NCBI RefSeq assembly: GCF_019097595.1 | Contig: NC_080719.1 | Span: 13,882,001-13,946,000 of the forward strand | DNA: 64,000 bases | DNA from: Hemibagrus wyckioides | Lineage: Eukaryota; Chordata; Actinopteri; Siluriformes; Bagridae | Reading direction: 5' to 3' | In this document: one piece after another, positions 34,006 through 45,062 of the stretch | Position numbering within the stretch: the stretch's first letter is position 1 | How the letters are laid out: every line of letters starts with the position of its first letter | Translations under genes and position numbers: made by a program | Notes under the pieces: generated by a model | Told to the model about the DNA's origin: nothing | The model's database searches: none | The model's input: the letters and a program-made list of their open reading frames with translations, nothing else

Positions 34006-35012
34006 GATGGTGTAGCTAGACCAGCTATCCAAATTTAACAAAAAGTGTATTAGCCTAAAAGTGTTCAGTTATTTTCTATAGCTAACACGTAATAAAAACT
34101 TGATGAATAAAAGAACATTTTTGACTGTGCTCCAAGAAAAAAATTGAAGATGCTCAACAGAGACACCAAACAACTAACACCAAATAGTGTTTAAAAAATA
34201 TTTTATTGTAGCAGGTATTTTCTAATTTAAAACACAATAAAAATTGTACATTGACACAAGCAAGCAACAATTTAATATCTCCTGTGCAACTTCAGGAAAT
34301 GTAGCGCTCAGCTTACTGCAAAATGTACACTTTTATGCACTTCATGTACTAAAACTACAAATCCAAATTAGTGTAGAAATTCAGTTAATTTCTCACACCC
34401 GATGATACACTATGAGCTGGCATACATTGTATAACACCTGTTGTAATGTTATTTTCGAAAAACAATGTCTCAATGTTTTTCTAAAGTGATTTCTGACCTG
34501 TGTGGATGATTACACTATGTCAGTCCTGTAACAACTTCAAAAATGGCAGTTTTTCAGACACAACTGAAAGTTATAAATATATTGAGTATGGCAGGTCGGT
34601 CAAATAAGAGGCCTGCAGTAAAGATAAACAGTTTGGCGCTTGTCAGAAAGACTCCAGCACATCAGAATAATGGCTGTAATAATGCAGTGACGTTGATGAA
34701 TTGCTTGCTATTGCTGAACGACACAGAAATATGTACCATCAGCATGAGCAGGCCTGCCTCGGTTCCAGTCCCTATCTGAGACAATAGAGGCGGAGAAATC
34801 CTAGGAGATGAGAACTATAATATTGGCTGCAGTGAATGGGGTAATTAAAAGCAGGGGCTGATATTTATATATCTATCCATCATTAATTCTTCTATTAAAC
34901 TTGGACCTTCACACACTAGTCAGCAGTTGCCTCAGTCCTTATTACTGTTAAAAACTTTCTGATTGCAGTTTGTTGAGTTTTCTTCGCTGCGCAAGAGGAA
35001 TAAGTAAAACAC
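34006..35012. other. Intergenic, holds one short repeat
   Basis: AT-rich DNA apart from the repeat copy at 34487-34563. No gene. Confidence 0.55.
34487..34563 (+). repeat. Short repeat, copy 2 of a pair
   Basis: Matches 33163-33243 (TTTCTGACCTGTGTGGATGATTACAC, GTCCTGTAACAA, TTTTTCAGACACA). The pair flanks the LTR-like sequence at 33408-34005. Confidence 0.7.
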
Positions 35013-35146
35013 TTTACATTTACATTTCTGGCATTTTATACAACTGAGCAATTAAGAGTTAAGGGCTTTGCTCAAGGGCCCAGTAGTGGCAGCTTGGTGA
35101 ACTTGGGATTTGAACTTACAACCTTCTATCACATCCCGCTCACATC
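35013..35146 (-). mobile_element. tRNA-derived SINE, shortened
   Basis: Plus strand shows reversed tail (TTACATTTCTGGCATTTTAT), CTGAGCAATTAAGAGTTAAGG, GCTTTGCTCAAGGGCCC and the reversed box-B region (GAACTTACAACCTTCT). The 5' head is cut short. Confidence 0.75.
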
Positions 35147-35296
35147 ACATCATGATGTGGTACTTGGGTATACTGTTGCAGAACAATAATCTGTGATATT
35201 GTGTTATATGATGCAGGGATACTCTTCCATGTTTCTTGTCATGTCATGTTGTTCAGACCTAGCAAGCAATTCATTGTCACTGTATTATCATATAAT

Positions 35297-36255
35297 CGTC
35301 GAGGCGTGGACTCTACTAGAACCCTGAAGGTGTGCTGTGGAATCTGGCACCAAGATGTTAGCAGCAGATCCTTTAAGTCTTGTAATTTCCGCGGTGGGGC
35401 CTCCATGGATCAGACTTGTTTGTCCAGCACCCTCCCACAGATGCTTGATTGGATTGAGAACTCGTTGAGAACTCATTGTGCAGCCATTACTGAACCTTTT
35501 TTGCTTTGTGGCATGGTGCATTATCCTGCTGAAAGAGGCCACAGCCATCAGGGAATACTGTTTCCTTGAAAGAGTGTACATGGTAAGGTAACAATGCTTA
35601 GGTAGGTGGTATGTGTCAAAGTAACATCCACATGGATGGCAGGACCCAAGGTCTCCAAGCAGAAAATTGCCCAAAGCATGATACTGCCTACGCTGGCTTG
35701 CCTGCTTCCCAGAGTGCATCCTGGTGACGTAAACGCACCCGGCCATCCACATGATTTAAAAAAAAAAACATGATTCATCAAACCAGGCCACCTTCTTCCA
35801 TTGCTCTGTGGTCCAGTTCTGATGCTCATGTGCCCATTTGTAGCCATTTTCAGCGGTGCACAGGGGTCAACATGGGAATCCTGACTGGTCTGCGGCTATG
35901 CAGCCCCATACACAACAAACTGTGGTGCACTGTGTATTCTGACACCCTTCAGAACCAGCATTAACTTCTTCAGAAATTTGAGCAACAGTAGCTCTTCTGT
36001 TGGATCAGCCCACATGGGCCAGCCTTTGCTCCCCATGTGCTTCAATGAGCCTTGGCCGCCCATGACCCTGTCATCGGTTCACCTGTCATGGTCTTCCTTC
36101 GACCACTTTTAATAGATACTGACCATTGCAGACTGGGAACACCCCAGAAGAGCTGCAGTTTTGGAGAGTCTCCGATCCAGTCATCTAGCCATCACAATTT
36201 GGCTCTTGTCAAACTCGCTCAAATCCTTACACTTGCCCATTTTGTTCTGGCTTGT
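35297..36255 (-). pseudogene. Decayed Tc1-like transposase, second family
   Basis: On the minus strand the coding sense begins at the ATG of 36238-36240 with MGKC, DLSEFDKSQIV and LGCSQSA, typical of a Tc1 N-terminal helix-turn-helix. Farther on the sense is scattered over different frames, with recognisable blocks such as NPIKHLWE near the C-terminal catalytic block (an E-to-K-type change at the last catalytic position) and many stops. Both terminal repeats are missing or unrecognisable. Its 3' part matches the deleted element at 41003-41285, so they belong to one family. It is clearly older than the first Tc1 family here. Confidence 0.85.
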
Positions 36256-36280
36256 TTACCTAGTTGGATTATTTTCTAAT

Positions 36281-36420
36281 AACAGTGTAATAACGACATC
36301 CACACACTGGAGACTTCGATAAACTTTAAATGAATATCTGCATACAGAAAGCTTCACCATATCAATGAGTATAATTGTTTCTTCATTAAATAACATGATT
36401 TAATCCCCTTTTTATTAGGG
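36281..36420 (-). mobile_element. Short dispersed repeat M, copy 4 (reverse)
   Basis: Reverse complement carries ATATGGTGAAGCTTTCTGTAT and GAAGTCTCCAGTGTGTGG, matching the order of copies at 21968 and 17246. It abuts the Tc1 relic. Confidence 0.45.
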
Positions 36421-36739
36421 TTGGACCATGCTGAGAGTCATAAGTGAAGTGACATATAGAATTGATGAAACTGATGATGTATTAGGTTAAAATAACCCTG
36501 CAATATGAATTATTGCCCAAACTGTCGGAACTTAAATTAACGAACACGTTCTGTGGAAGGTAACAACGCTGTGGTGTAATTACTGGTAATCATTTCAATC
36601 AGAGAATGCTGTCACTTAATGCAACAGCGTTATTTTTACACATAGGCAAATGCAAAAATTTAAATAATAGCATTAAATATTAATACAAGAGACACAAGTG
36701 GATCTGGGAGAATGAATGAAGAGATAAAGTGACCAATAG

Positions 36740-37085
36740 GCTGATTTCTGTCGTCTGAGTGTAATGTGTACGTAATTACACATCATCAGCGGGAGTCCTC
36801 CTTCACAATCCCTCGCCCTGCAATCACTCCTCCAATCACAGGCCTCATAATTGCGCCGACAATCATGACAGATCTCTTCAAAGAGGAAATAACAAACAAA
36901 GCCTGAATAAGCACCCCAGTGTGGCAGCTTTCAACTATCTGCATGAAATTGAAGCATTTCTGCCACTGTCTAATGAAGCCGTTTTTATCCGAATTGCTCC
37001 AAATTTGAGGTTTTTGTCGACAACTCAATGAAATTGTATGTTGGCTGACTTTTGCGGCATCAAAACAGCTATGAAGCAACTTAAT
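36740..37085. other. Unique segment, possible conserved non-coding element
   Basis: Contains TACGTAATTACAC, TCCTCCAATCACAGGCCTCA, CATAATTGCGCCGACAATCATG and TGAAATTGAAGC. Homeodomain-type TAATTA/ATAATTG cores and TGACAG-like sites are spread over a balanced, non-repetitive stretch. There is no convincing coding frame. Of all the non-coding stretches here, this one most resembles an ancient conserved enhancer, by inspection only. Confidence 0.35.
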
Positions 37086-37487
37086 TATTGTGTTTTGCTC
37101 AACATGGCTCTGCTATTTTAAATACTAAGATGTGGATTATATGATGTGTCTTTCCCAAAATGCACTGCAGCACAAAGATCTCTATTAAATGTTAAAATTA
37201 GTCACATTGAACTCTTTATCAACAAGTTAGGTTATACTGCTTTTGAGGAAACTGGGCACCGAAGGGTTAAACATAGTTTATATGTGACGTTATTTGGTGT
37301 GAAACTATGCGGGCATGTGTGGCATTGCACAAACACCTTATGTACATCTGGTGGATTAAAAGTGCTAGAGGGCACATCAGTGCCAAAACTTTTCAGTCTG
37401 TCATTTCCAAATCAACCAATATATGTTTTCTTGTAGAATTTTAGGCCATATTTAATTTATGATGGACAAGGACATGGACAAGGTTGT
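37086..37487. other. Intergenic, nothing recognised
   Basis: AT-rich with a chance 96-codon frame. No supported feature. Confidence 0.5.
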
Positions 37488-37735
37488 GATTGGTATCATG
37501 ATGTCACAGAAGGTATACAGAAGCCGATTCAAATGCAGTGAGAGTTTATTTTGAAGCATGGACAGGCAAACTAATCCAAATCACAAGGCAAGGTCATAAT
37601 CCACAAACAGGCAAAAGTTCAGGTGATGTGCAATGCACTGTAACAGGACAAAACACAAGAGCAAATAACAGACACAAACTAAAAATCAAAACCAGATAAG
37701 CAAAACACAAAGAACGACTTTATAATAACAGGTAC
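37488..37735 (-). mobile_element. LTR-like fragment, minus strand
   Basis: Plus strand starts ATGTCACAGAAGG, then GAGAGTTTATTTTGAAGCATGG and many AAACAGGCAAA-type blocks. Reversed, this reads as a poly(A)-signal region (TCAAAATAAACTCTC) close to an LTR end of the TGTGACA kind. No internal coding. Confidence 0.4.
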
Positions 37736-37741
37736 AATACA

Positions 37742-37892
37742 ATGAGTGTGGAACTGGATGTGTTCAAATCCCATTACTGCAAAGCAGCTTCTCCTGGGTC
37801 CCTGAGCAAGGCCCTTAACACTCAACTGCTCAGTTAAATAATAGAAGATGTATAAAATAAGCTCTCTCTGGATAAAGGCTGTGTGAGGTGAT
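37742..37892 (+). mobile_element. tRNA-derived SINE, 5' part worn
   Basis: TGTTCAAATCCCATTAC (box B), CCTGAGCAAGGCCCTTAACAC, CAACTGCTCAGT and CTCTCTCTGGATAAAGGCTGTG follow the order of the other SINE copies. Confidence 0.75.
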
Positions 37893-38673
37893 TGTGTGTA
37901 TGTGTTTGAAGTCAGCTGAATGAGAAATTGACAGTCTGTAGGTGCTGGGATGTGTAGTCCATGGCTGAGTGTTGCTCTGGGACACGGAGTTCTCTGTGGA
38001 AGTGGGAGTTGATCTGACTCATGATCTGTGTTTCAAAATCAAAATCTATAACTGAGTGACTTTTCAGTAGATTTTAAAGTTACTGTATATTAGGGATTTT
38101 TTAACACTAATTGCAATAGACATTTTTGTGGTACTGCTCTAGGATTGCATGTTTTTTAGTCTATTAAAAATATAATGACATGCATTAATATGTTAAAAAA
38201 ATGTGCTTGGAAAAGAGGAAAAATAACTTCAGGATGTTATAAATATAAAAAATAGCTAGCTTTGATATCCTGTTGTTGATTATTTTCCACATCCTCACAC
38301 ACCCTGCTCTGTTATACTCCAGGACCAGTCCTCTGCCTCGTTTCTGGCACAACCTTATCCCAGGTCTCCTCCCTACCCATCAGTCCTATACCAGCATGCA
38401 CAATAGGAAGTGCTCAGAGTGGGTGTGTGTTGGGTTCCCCGCTGTTCCACAGACGTTCATGTTTCTGGAGGACTGATGGAATTCAGCGCTTGTCCTCTTC
38501 CAGTTGGAATGGCATGTGAGGAGCCTCAGATGATTGTAGCTAATAAAGCTGTGATTACTGCAGCTCTGCCAACTAGAACCTCTCAATCTTGAGTACTGGC
38601 AGCCTGATGGAGAGGCTGGAGATGAGCCACCTCCATCCTATTCCCTCTGTCTGCAGATCGAATGTATCTATAT
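37893..38673. other. Intergenic, nothing recognised
   Basis: AT-rich to 38260, then less so (38280-38600), without frames or repeats I can name. Confidence 0.5.
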
Positions 38674-38716
38674 ACAGTGTCTTACATAAGTATTCACCCC
38701 CTTGAACTCTTGGCAT
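38674..38716 (+). mobile_element. Tc1-like terminal repeat fragment
   Basis: TATACAGTGTCTTACATAAG and TATTCACCCCCTTGAACTC match the outline of a very common Tc1-type end (CAGTGCCTTGCAAAAGTATTC). The rest of the element is not recognisable. Confidence 0.5.
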
Positions 38717-39349
38717 AAAGAGTGGTTTAAGCAACTATATACAAAGAAATTCTTGTGCTCCAGTTGTACACTCCTACTCAGAAACACTGCATATAGACAA
38801 ACATAAAGAGAATAGACAATGTATGCAGTCATAAAGTGGCAGGGTGGGAGATACTGCATTCAGTACTATAAATTATTAACATATGAACATTTTCTGACTA
38901 ATCCTCTCTTTACCCGGTCATTTTTAGTGGATAGTCTCTTGAGTTGCAGATGTGTCAAATTCTACACATATTTTTATAATGGATTTAAAGGTGTGCTGTG
39001 GTAGACTTTTTTTTTTTAAATAACAAACCCTCATAAAAATTCTTTCAGAATTTTGTCCCGAACTTGTGTTGCTAGCTCCTCATGATGCCATTTGTTTCCA
39101 TGTTATCTAACAAACTCTGTGTGTATTTACAGTATATTGAAATGACATGACACTTTAATTGCTCACAAAATGACTCATGATATGACTTCTGATTGTACTA
39201 GTGCTAATTTAAGGATTTAACACTAACGGGGTTAAACACTTTCAATTACAGTAAAATTACACTTAGTCACAGAAACATATTTATTCTGATATGTTTTAAC
39301 CTGTTAATTCTCATTTCTTTTATTATAACCACAGCCCAAATTCATGACA
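38717..39349. other. Intergenic, nothing recognised
   Basis: AT-rich; no supported feature. Confidence 0.55.
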
Positions 39350-40601
39350 TACACTATATTGCCAAAAGTATTCGCTCACCTGCCTTGACTCGCATATGAA
39401 CTTAAGTGACATTCCATTCCTAATCCATAGGGTTCAATATGACGTCGATCCACCCTTTGCAGCTATAACAGCTTCAACTCTTCTGGGAAGGCTGTCCACA
39501 AGGTTTAGGAGTGTGTTTATGGGAATTTTTGACCATTCTTACAGAAGCGCATTTGTGAGGTCACACACTGATGTTGGACGAGAAGGCCTGGCTCTCAGTC
39601 TCCGCTCTAATTCATCCCAAAGGTGTTCTATCGGGTTGAGGTCAGGACTCTGTGCAGGCCAGTCAAGTTCATCCACACCAGACTCTGTCATCCATGTCTT
39701 TATGGACCTTGATTTGGTCACTGGTGCACAGTCATGTTGGAAGAGGAAGGGGCCAGCTCCAAACTGTTCCCACAAAGTTGGGAGCATGGAATTGTCCAAA
39801 ATGTCTTGGTATGCTGAAGCATTCAGAGTTCCTTTCACTGGAACTAAGGGGCCAAGCCCAGCTCCTGAAAAACAACCCCACACCATAATCCCCCCTCCAC
39901 CAAACTTTACACTTGGAACAATGCAGTCAGACAAGTACCGTTCTCCTGGCAACCGCCAAACCCAGACTCGTCCATCAGATTGCCAGATGGAGAAGCGCGA
40001 TTCGTCACTCCAGAGAACGCGTCTCCACTGCTCTAGAGTCCAGTGGCGGCGTGCTTTACACCACTGCATCCGACGCTTTGCATTGCACTTGGTGATGTAT
40101 GGCTTGGATGCAGCTGCTCGGCCATGGAAACCCATTCCATGAAGCTCTCTGCGCACTGTTCTTGAGCTAATCTGAAGGCCACATGAAGTTTGGAGGTCTG
40201 TAGCGATTGACTCTGCAGAAAGTTGGCGACCTCTTCGCACTATGCGCCTCAGCATCCGCTGACCCCGCTCCGTCAGTTTACGTGGCCTACCACTTCGTGG
40301 CTGAGTTGCTGTCGTTCCCAAACACTTCCACGTTCTTATAATACAGCTGACAGTTGACTGTGGAATATTTAGGAGCGAGGAAATTTCACGACTGGATTTG
40401 TTGCACAGGTGGCATCCTATCACAGTTCCACGCTGGAATTCACTGAGCTCCTGAGAGCGACCCATTCTTTCACAAATGTTTGTAAAAACAGTCTGCATGC
40501 CTAGGTGCTTGATTTTATACACCTGTGGCCATGGAAGTGATTGGAACACCTGATTCTGATTATTTGGATGGGTGAGCGAATACTTTTGGCAATATAGTGT
40601 A
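39350..40601 (-). mobile_element. Tc1-like DNA transposon, copy 2, inverted
   Basis: Element 39352-40599, again exactly 1248 bp, with TA on both sides and the same 29-bp perfect inverted ends as copy 1. Relative to copy 1 it lies in opposite orientation, 22.5 kb away. By eye I count about a dozen substitutions and no indels. Confidence 0.95.
39434..40465 (-). pseudogene. Tc1-like transposase with premature stop
   Basis: Same start as copy 1 (ATG at 40463-40465, [10 protein letters not shown]). The frame is identical to copy 1 through the DNA-binding part and D154, D245 and E280. A TAA at 39539-39541, where copy 1 has a GAA codon, ends it after 308 residues and removes the last 35. The triad is upstream of the stop, so the domain is nearly complete, but the lost C-terminus probably inactivates it. 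It keeps the usual D275 and P278, which copy 1 lacks, and has T and S near D245 (VTKSR) where copy 1 has H and A. Confidence 0.93.
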
Positions 40602-41000
40602 GCTCGGAATTAATTAAAAAGGTAAGTAAGGAAACATACTACCTAAAACCACCATGGTATCTGTACAGTGTTACAGCAGAAAACACTGTCTTTGTTGGTT
40701 AATACTGGTAATCAAATATGAAACATGATAAAATAGACTAAGGGACACATTCACTTGACATTTGTGCAGTTAAATATGAAGGAAACGCCTTTGACCTTTT
40801 ATAAACATTGTTATACAATGACCGCTGCACAAAACAAGCTTATATAATAATTTACAAAGTACATAATAATGTACATAATGCACACATATTGCACAGATTT
40901 AAAATTATATTTTTCTTTACACATTATGTGCTGTAAACACAACTTGCATATAGTTTTTTATGCACATACTACCTGACGTAGCCTTATTTATTTATCTACG
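40602..41000. other. Intergenic, nothing recognised
   Basis: AT-rich; no supported feature. Confidence 0.55.
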
Positions 41001-41287
41001 TACACCAGTCAGGCATAACATTATGAGGACTGACAGGTGAAGTGAATAACACTGATTATCTCCTCATCATGGCACCTATTAGTGGGTGGGATATATTAGG
41101 CATCAAGTGAGGCCCCACATTGCAACTTAAAGGATCTGCTGCTAATATATTGGTACCAGATACCACAGCACACCTTCAGGGATCTAGTGGAGTCCATGCC
41201 TCGATGGGTCAAGGCTGTTTTGGCAGAAAAAGGGGGACCAACACAATATTAGGCCATTAGGTCATAATGTTATGCCTGATCTGTGTA
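41001..41287 (+). mobile_element. Internally deleted Tc1-like element (MITE), 283 bp
   Basis: The element is 41003-41285, flanked by TA. Its ends contain inverted TCAGGCATAACATTATGA and TCATAATGTTATGCCTGA. Between them lie a short 5' leader and then the last part of a transposase gene, ending GGPTQY and a stop, close to the GGPTSY end of the first family. The middle of the gene is absent. It is non-autonomous and relies on a family transposase, of which 35297-36255 is a dead relative. Confidence 0.9.
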
Positions 41288-41425
41288 TATTTACATATTT
41301 ATTTGCACTTGTTCATTTGCAATATTTATACTATTTGCAGTTCTGGTAGATGCTAAACAGCATTTCGTTGCTTTGTACCTGCAATGGCAGAAAAGTTGTA
41401 TCTATGCTATATTTCTGTATATTTA
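41288..41425 (+). mobile_element. LINE 3'-end-like fragment
   Basis: CTATTTGCAGTTCTGGTAGATGC, AACAGCATTTCGTTGCTTTG and TACCTGCAATGGCAGAAAAGTTG resemble the 3' end of fish LINEs that end in short repeats. Family not assigned. Confidence 0.45.
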
Positions 41426-41734
41426 GTTTATGCTAGTCTAATTCTGCAGGAAAATCCTGGACTAACTTCTGCTACACAAAATGTCCTTAGAAACAAGATG
41501 TTTTGGGTGTAAAAATTTCAACGGCTTACTGGTTTAGAAAATTAGCTTTCCAGTTTGGTGTCCAGAGCTTCAAGTTTACTGCCATATGCATAAAGCACTG
41601 CACGCTCATTTAGTGTAATGGAATAAGTTTATTAGATTCTCTGCTAGAAGCACACACACACATTCATGAATATGCTATGCAGAACGCAATATCATTACAT
41701 GAGCTGTGCCTTATGTCACAATTTATCTCATCAC
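41426..41734. other. Intergenic, nothing recognised
   Basis: AT-rich, no supported feature. Confidence 0.55.
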
Positions 41735-42058
41735 AGCGCTGTCGAATTCTTGATTCGGATTGGACAGAAGGTATGTATTCATTTTCTCTAGCTGTTGTTC
41801 TGCCAGCACTGCCAGCAACAAATCACAGGTTTATATGAACGCATTTATCATAATGTACCTTACTACATTATTGTTTCTATAGTAACAGCTAATTCACAGA
41901 GACTTGAGAAGTAGAGGTACTACATAATCTACAAATAATAATAAACAGATTTTTACATTTTAAGCATTGATTTTATAATAATATGATACAGCGAGGTTTT
42001 TGTGAGATGTTTGTTTCACATTTATGGGAAGAGTCTGCAGTGTCAGCACTTTTTTTAT
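41735..42058 (+). mobile_element. Short dispersed repeat M, copy 5
   Basis: Carries CGAATTCTTGATTCGGATTGG, ACAGAAGG, TTTCTATAGTAACAGCTAATTC, GATGTTTGTTTCACATTTATGG and GAGTCTGCAGTGTCAGCAC in the usual order. Its end is cut where an LTR-like block begins. Confidence 0.6.
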
Positions 42059-42059
42059 G

Positions 42060-42785
42060 TTGCTAAACATCCTGTCTGCTCTCTTATAGTTGGCTTTCAG
42101 CATGTCTTTGTTATTGATTAGGGAATGGTTTCTTCATTCTTTTCTCTCACTGGTTTTAATTAATTCAGTCTGTTATCAGTCACCTGTGTCATTTTGCATA
42201 AGTCACGATGTATGTATATTTCTGGTTTATGTGTCATTAGGTGTTCTTGTTTCTCATTTCTGGTTTTCTTTTTGTCCAGATGAAGATGTCATTGTTGCTC
42301 CACTTTAAGGAGGACATCGGTGATACTCCAGTACATTTTGACTAGACAGAAGATTTTATGGAAGCTCCAGTTCTTCCTGGCTTGATCAGGATGGTTGTTG
42401 TTTAGCTTTCCTTTCCTGGCATCACAGGGCATCTCGCTGTGTCTCCGCCTCCTCCTGGCTATTTGCAGGGCCTTGTTGTCACTCTGCCTCCTCTCAATGT
42501 TGTTTGCTGCTCCTTCTGGAAAGTGCTGGTCTCTAGTCCTCAAGCCATATGTGGACATTATGCCCAGTTGTCCAGGATCCCCTTCACATCCCTAGTGTGA
42601 TGTGAGATCAAATCCCAGCACCAATAAGCTGACACGTTCAGTCATTTCCTGTCTCATTTGTAAGTTTTGTCAAATGTGTCAATTTCTGTGCCGTTTTTAC
42701 TTTCATTCATTAAAAATGCTTTGTGCATTTATATCAGGGTTTTATTTACTTCCATGAATATGCCGATGTGTAACATTACAACCGG
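42060..42785 (+). mobile_element. LTR-like block of uncertain kind
   Basis: Pyrimidine-rich first half (GTTCTTGTTTCTCATTTCTGG) and an end with TTCATTAAAAATGCTTTGTGC and ATGTGTAACA resemble a fish gypsy LTR with its poly(A) signal. The middle part (42300-42600) is GC-richer and unassigned. It could be two different pieces. Confidence 0.35.
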
Positions 42786-43407
42786 TGTCTAAGATTTCAA
42801 GCAAAAGGGTAAGTTTTAATGAGACTGCATCTTGTGCTAAGGCAACACACACACAAGACAAGCCTCGCAATCATCCAATCAGAGAACTCAGATAACAACA
42901 ACTCATGCAAAGCAGATGATGCAAACAGTGCCACCAATTTTAGCATAGATCACTTTTCCAGGATGTGTGTTCTGACCATGCCACCTACTTTGCTGTCACA
43001 CACACTGTCACCTAGCCTGCTGTTAATTAACGTCACACACACACACATGCACTCACACGTAATTATAACCAAAATCAAAGTGGATTCATCAATTCATGGT
43101 AGTGTTGCTTTCTTTTCTAACTGTCATACATGAGCACAGGCATCAGCAATGCTCACATAACGGCTTGCATACTGACACAGCAGCGGATATGGAAATGACT
43201 GGTGAATTATTCAAATGACAGCAGATGCTCCAGCGCAGAGATGTTATAATTATTTCTGTTCCTTCTGTTGCTTATATTCAAGCACATGGCTGACATTTGC
43301 AAAATCTCACTACCTGCCCTGGTTGGATTTATTTAAAGCATCATGCAAGCTACATAGGTAAATTATTACACACTGGTCTTTAGTTGTTCATCCATCTATC
43401 CAGTTTG
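42786..43407. other. Intergenic with CA runs
   Basis: Short CA runs near 42850 and 43035. The 104-codon frame there has no motif. Confidence 0.5.
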
Positions 43408-43573
43408 TGGTAGGTTAGTGATTACATTCTTGGAGCAATGATTGGAAGGTTGTGAGTTTGAATCCCAGATAAAGCAAGCTGCCACTGCTGGGCCATTGAG
43501 GAAGGCCATTAACCCTCAGTTGCTCAATTTGTAAAATGAGAAAGTGTCTGCCAAATGGCAGAAATGTAAATGT
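43408..43573 (+). mobile_element. tRNA-derived SINE
   Basis: GGTAGGTTAGTG, GATTGGAAGGTTGTGAGTTTG, AATCCCAG, GCCATTAACCCTCAGTTGCTC and the tail GTGTCTGCCAAATGGCAG follow the family order. Confidence 0.78.
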
Positions 43574-44000
43574 TTTCTGTACCGCTTAACCTACACAAGG
43601 TTCTGGGGATCCTGGAGCCTGTCCAAAGGGACTCTGGGGACACAGAGCACAATCTCACACACTTACAGACATTTTAGAGATGCCAATCAACATGCAGGAG
43701 GAAACCAGAGAACCTGGAGGAACTCCACACACAGTTGGCAGAGGTAGAAATCAGTACCCCACCCCCAGAGGTGCGAGGCAAACACGCTAACCACTAAGCC
43801 TCCACACACCCCTTTAGTGATCAGTGTCTCAAAAATTAATTTACTTCACGAAGCATGGTTGATCTTAACCTGGGAGCATCCTGGAGGTGAGAATGGAATA
43901 AACCCTGGAAGGTAAGCCAATCCATCACACACCCACACCCACCCACACACACACACCCCTATGGCCAATTTAGAGTGACCAGGATCTCTGGAACTGTGAG
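43574..44000 (+). mobile_element. Widespread fish dispersed repeat, rearranged
   Basis: CTGTACCGCTTAACCTACAC, GATCCTGGAGCCTGTCC, ACATGCAGGAGGAAACCAGAG and GGCAAACACGCTAACCACTAAGCC match, in order, a repeat I recall from many fish genomes. A second partial piece (AACCTGGGAGCATCCTGGAGG, CCAATCCATCACACACCC) follows from about 43866. No coding. Confidence 0.65.
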
Positions 44001-44839
44001 ACAGCAATGATATCCACTTGCACCATCATAATGTAAATTATTTATAAAACCCTGGATTTTATGACACAGATTTTATCACATTTAATAAAAGCAATAAGAG
44101 ACATGAAGACATGTGTTGATTTTACCCTGAGTCTCTGCTTTGAGTCACGTACAGACCACTGTAACAAATAGCTTATCACTATTAACTTTCACTTGAGTGC
44201 AAAAGTTTGAAGTTGTACCTCAGACCTTTCCCCAGAACATCAATGAATGCACATTTATTTGACTAAAGAATCTGGATCCTTTTACCACCTCTGGCTTTAA
44301 GTGACGATTAATTATTAGCTACATTAGCCTGGTAGCTCCAGTACAAAACTAAAGAATCAATTTAGGAACTCCAAACACGTCTATAGGGAAAATAAATTGT
44401 GTAAACCTCAACTGGTCGACTAATGAGACGCCAATTACAAAGGGTCTTTAGCTGACGAATGAAATTACAATCAATGCTAATCACGTGACTTCCAGGAGAT
44501 CCTTTAACTCCTTATACAAATCCCTATATGAGCTGCAGTCAGCATTTTTATGCCTCCTTAAGTTCTAAAATACGCAAGGACACATAGAGACAACTTATTG
44601 ACTTATTCAGATGATGTCATTGTAGCAACAGACAGATTGGCATGTTGCCATTGGCTAATTGGCTAGCATAAATATTAGTATAGATTTTGCTGTATAGCTG
44701 TGATAAAGGCAGATCTGGAGAAAGTGTGCAGGACAGTGAGTGGTGGTGTTGCCTTTGAGAGAAGGGTTTGCAGTAATGGCACACAGAGGACAACCATCAT
44801 TAATGTTCATTAATCTATCCAAGCAGAAATTAATGTAAA
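44001..44839. other. Intergenic, nothing recognised
   Basis: AT-rich. No supported feature. Confidence 0.55.
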
Positions 44840-45062
44840 ATGTGGCTCAGGTCACGGGCGAAAGGGCTAAAGCTAACGCCTCCGAGCCTCTCGGCAGACA
44901 CCTGATAATTATGTGCTTCCACTTTATTAGTGATTTCCCTACCGAGCGTGCACAAGTTCTTCCCTCTAACCATTTTAAAATCATTTTGAAAACATAGAGT
45001 TAGAAAGCCATCAAGGTTAAAGACAGATTGCAGCCGTACTAGCACCTTCTGCAGACTAGCAT
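44840..45062. other. Unique CpG-containing segment, possible conserved element
   Basis: GGTCACGGGCGAAAGGGC, CGCCTCCGAGCCTCTCGG, CACCTGATAATTATG and TTTATTAGTGATTTCC lie in a non-repetitive block. A 78-codon minus-strand frame spans it but has no motif. It may be regulatory. Confidence 0.3.

Noticed and set aside
35201..35569. 122-codon plus-strand frame
   Set aside because: Antisense to the decayed Tc1 transposase on the minus strand.
42289..42595. Possible small gene (89 and 66 codons on opposite strands)
   Set aside because: No domain seen, and the region sits inside an LTR-like block of uncertain origin.
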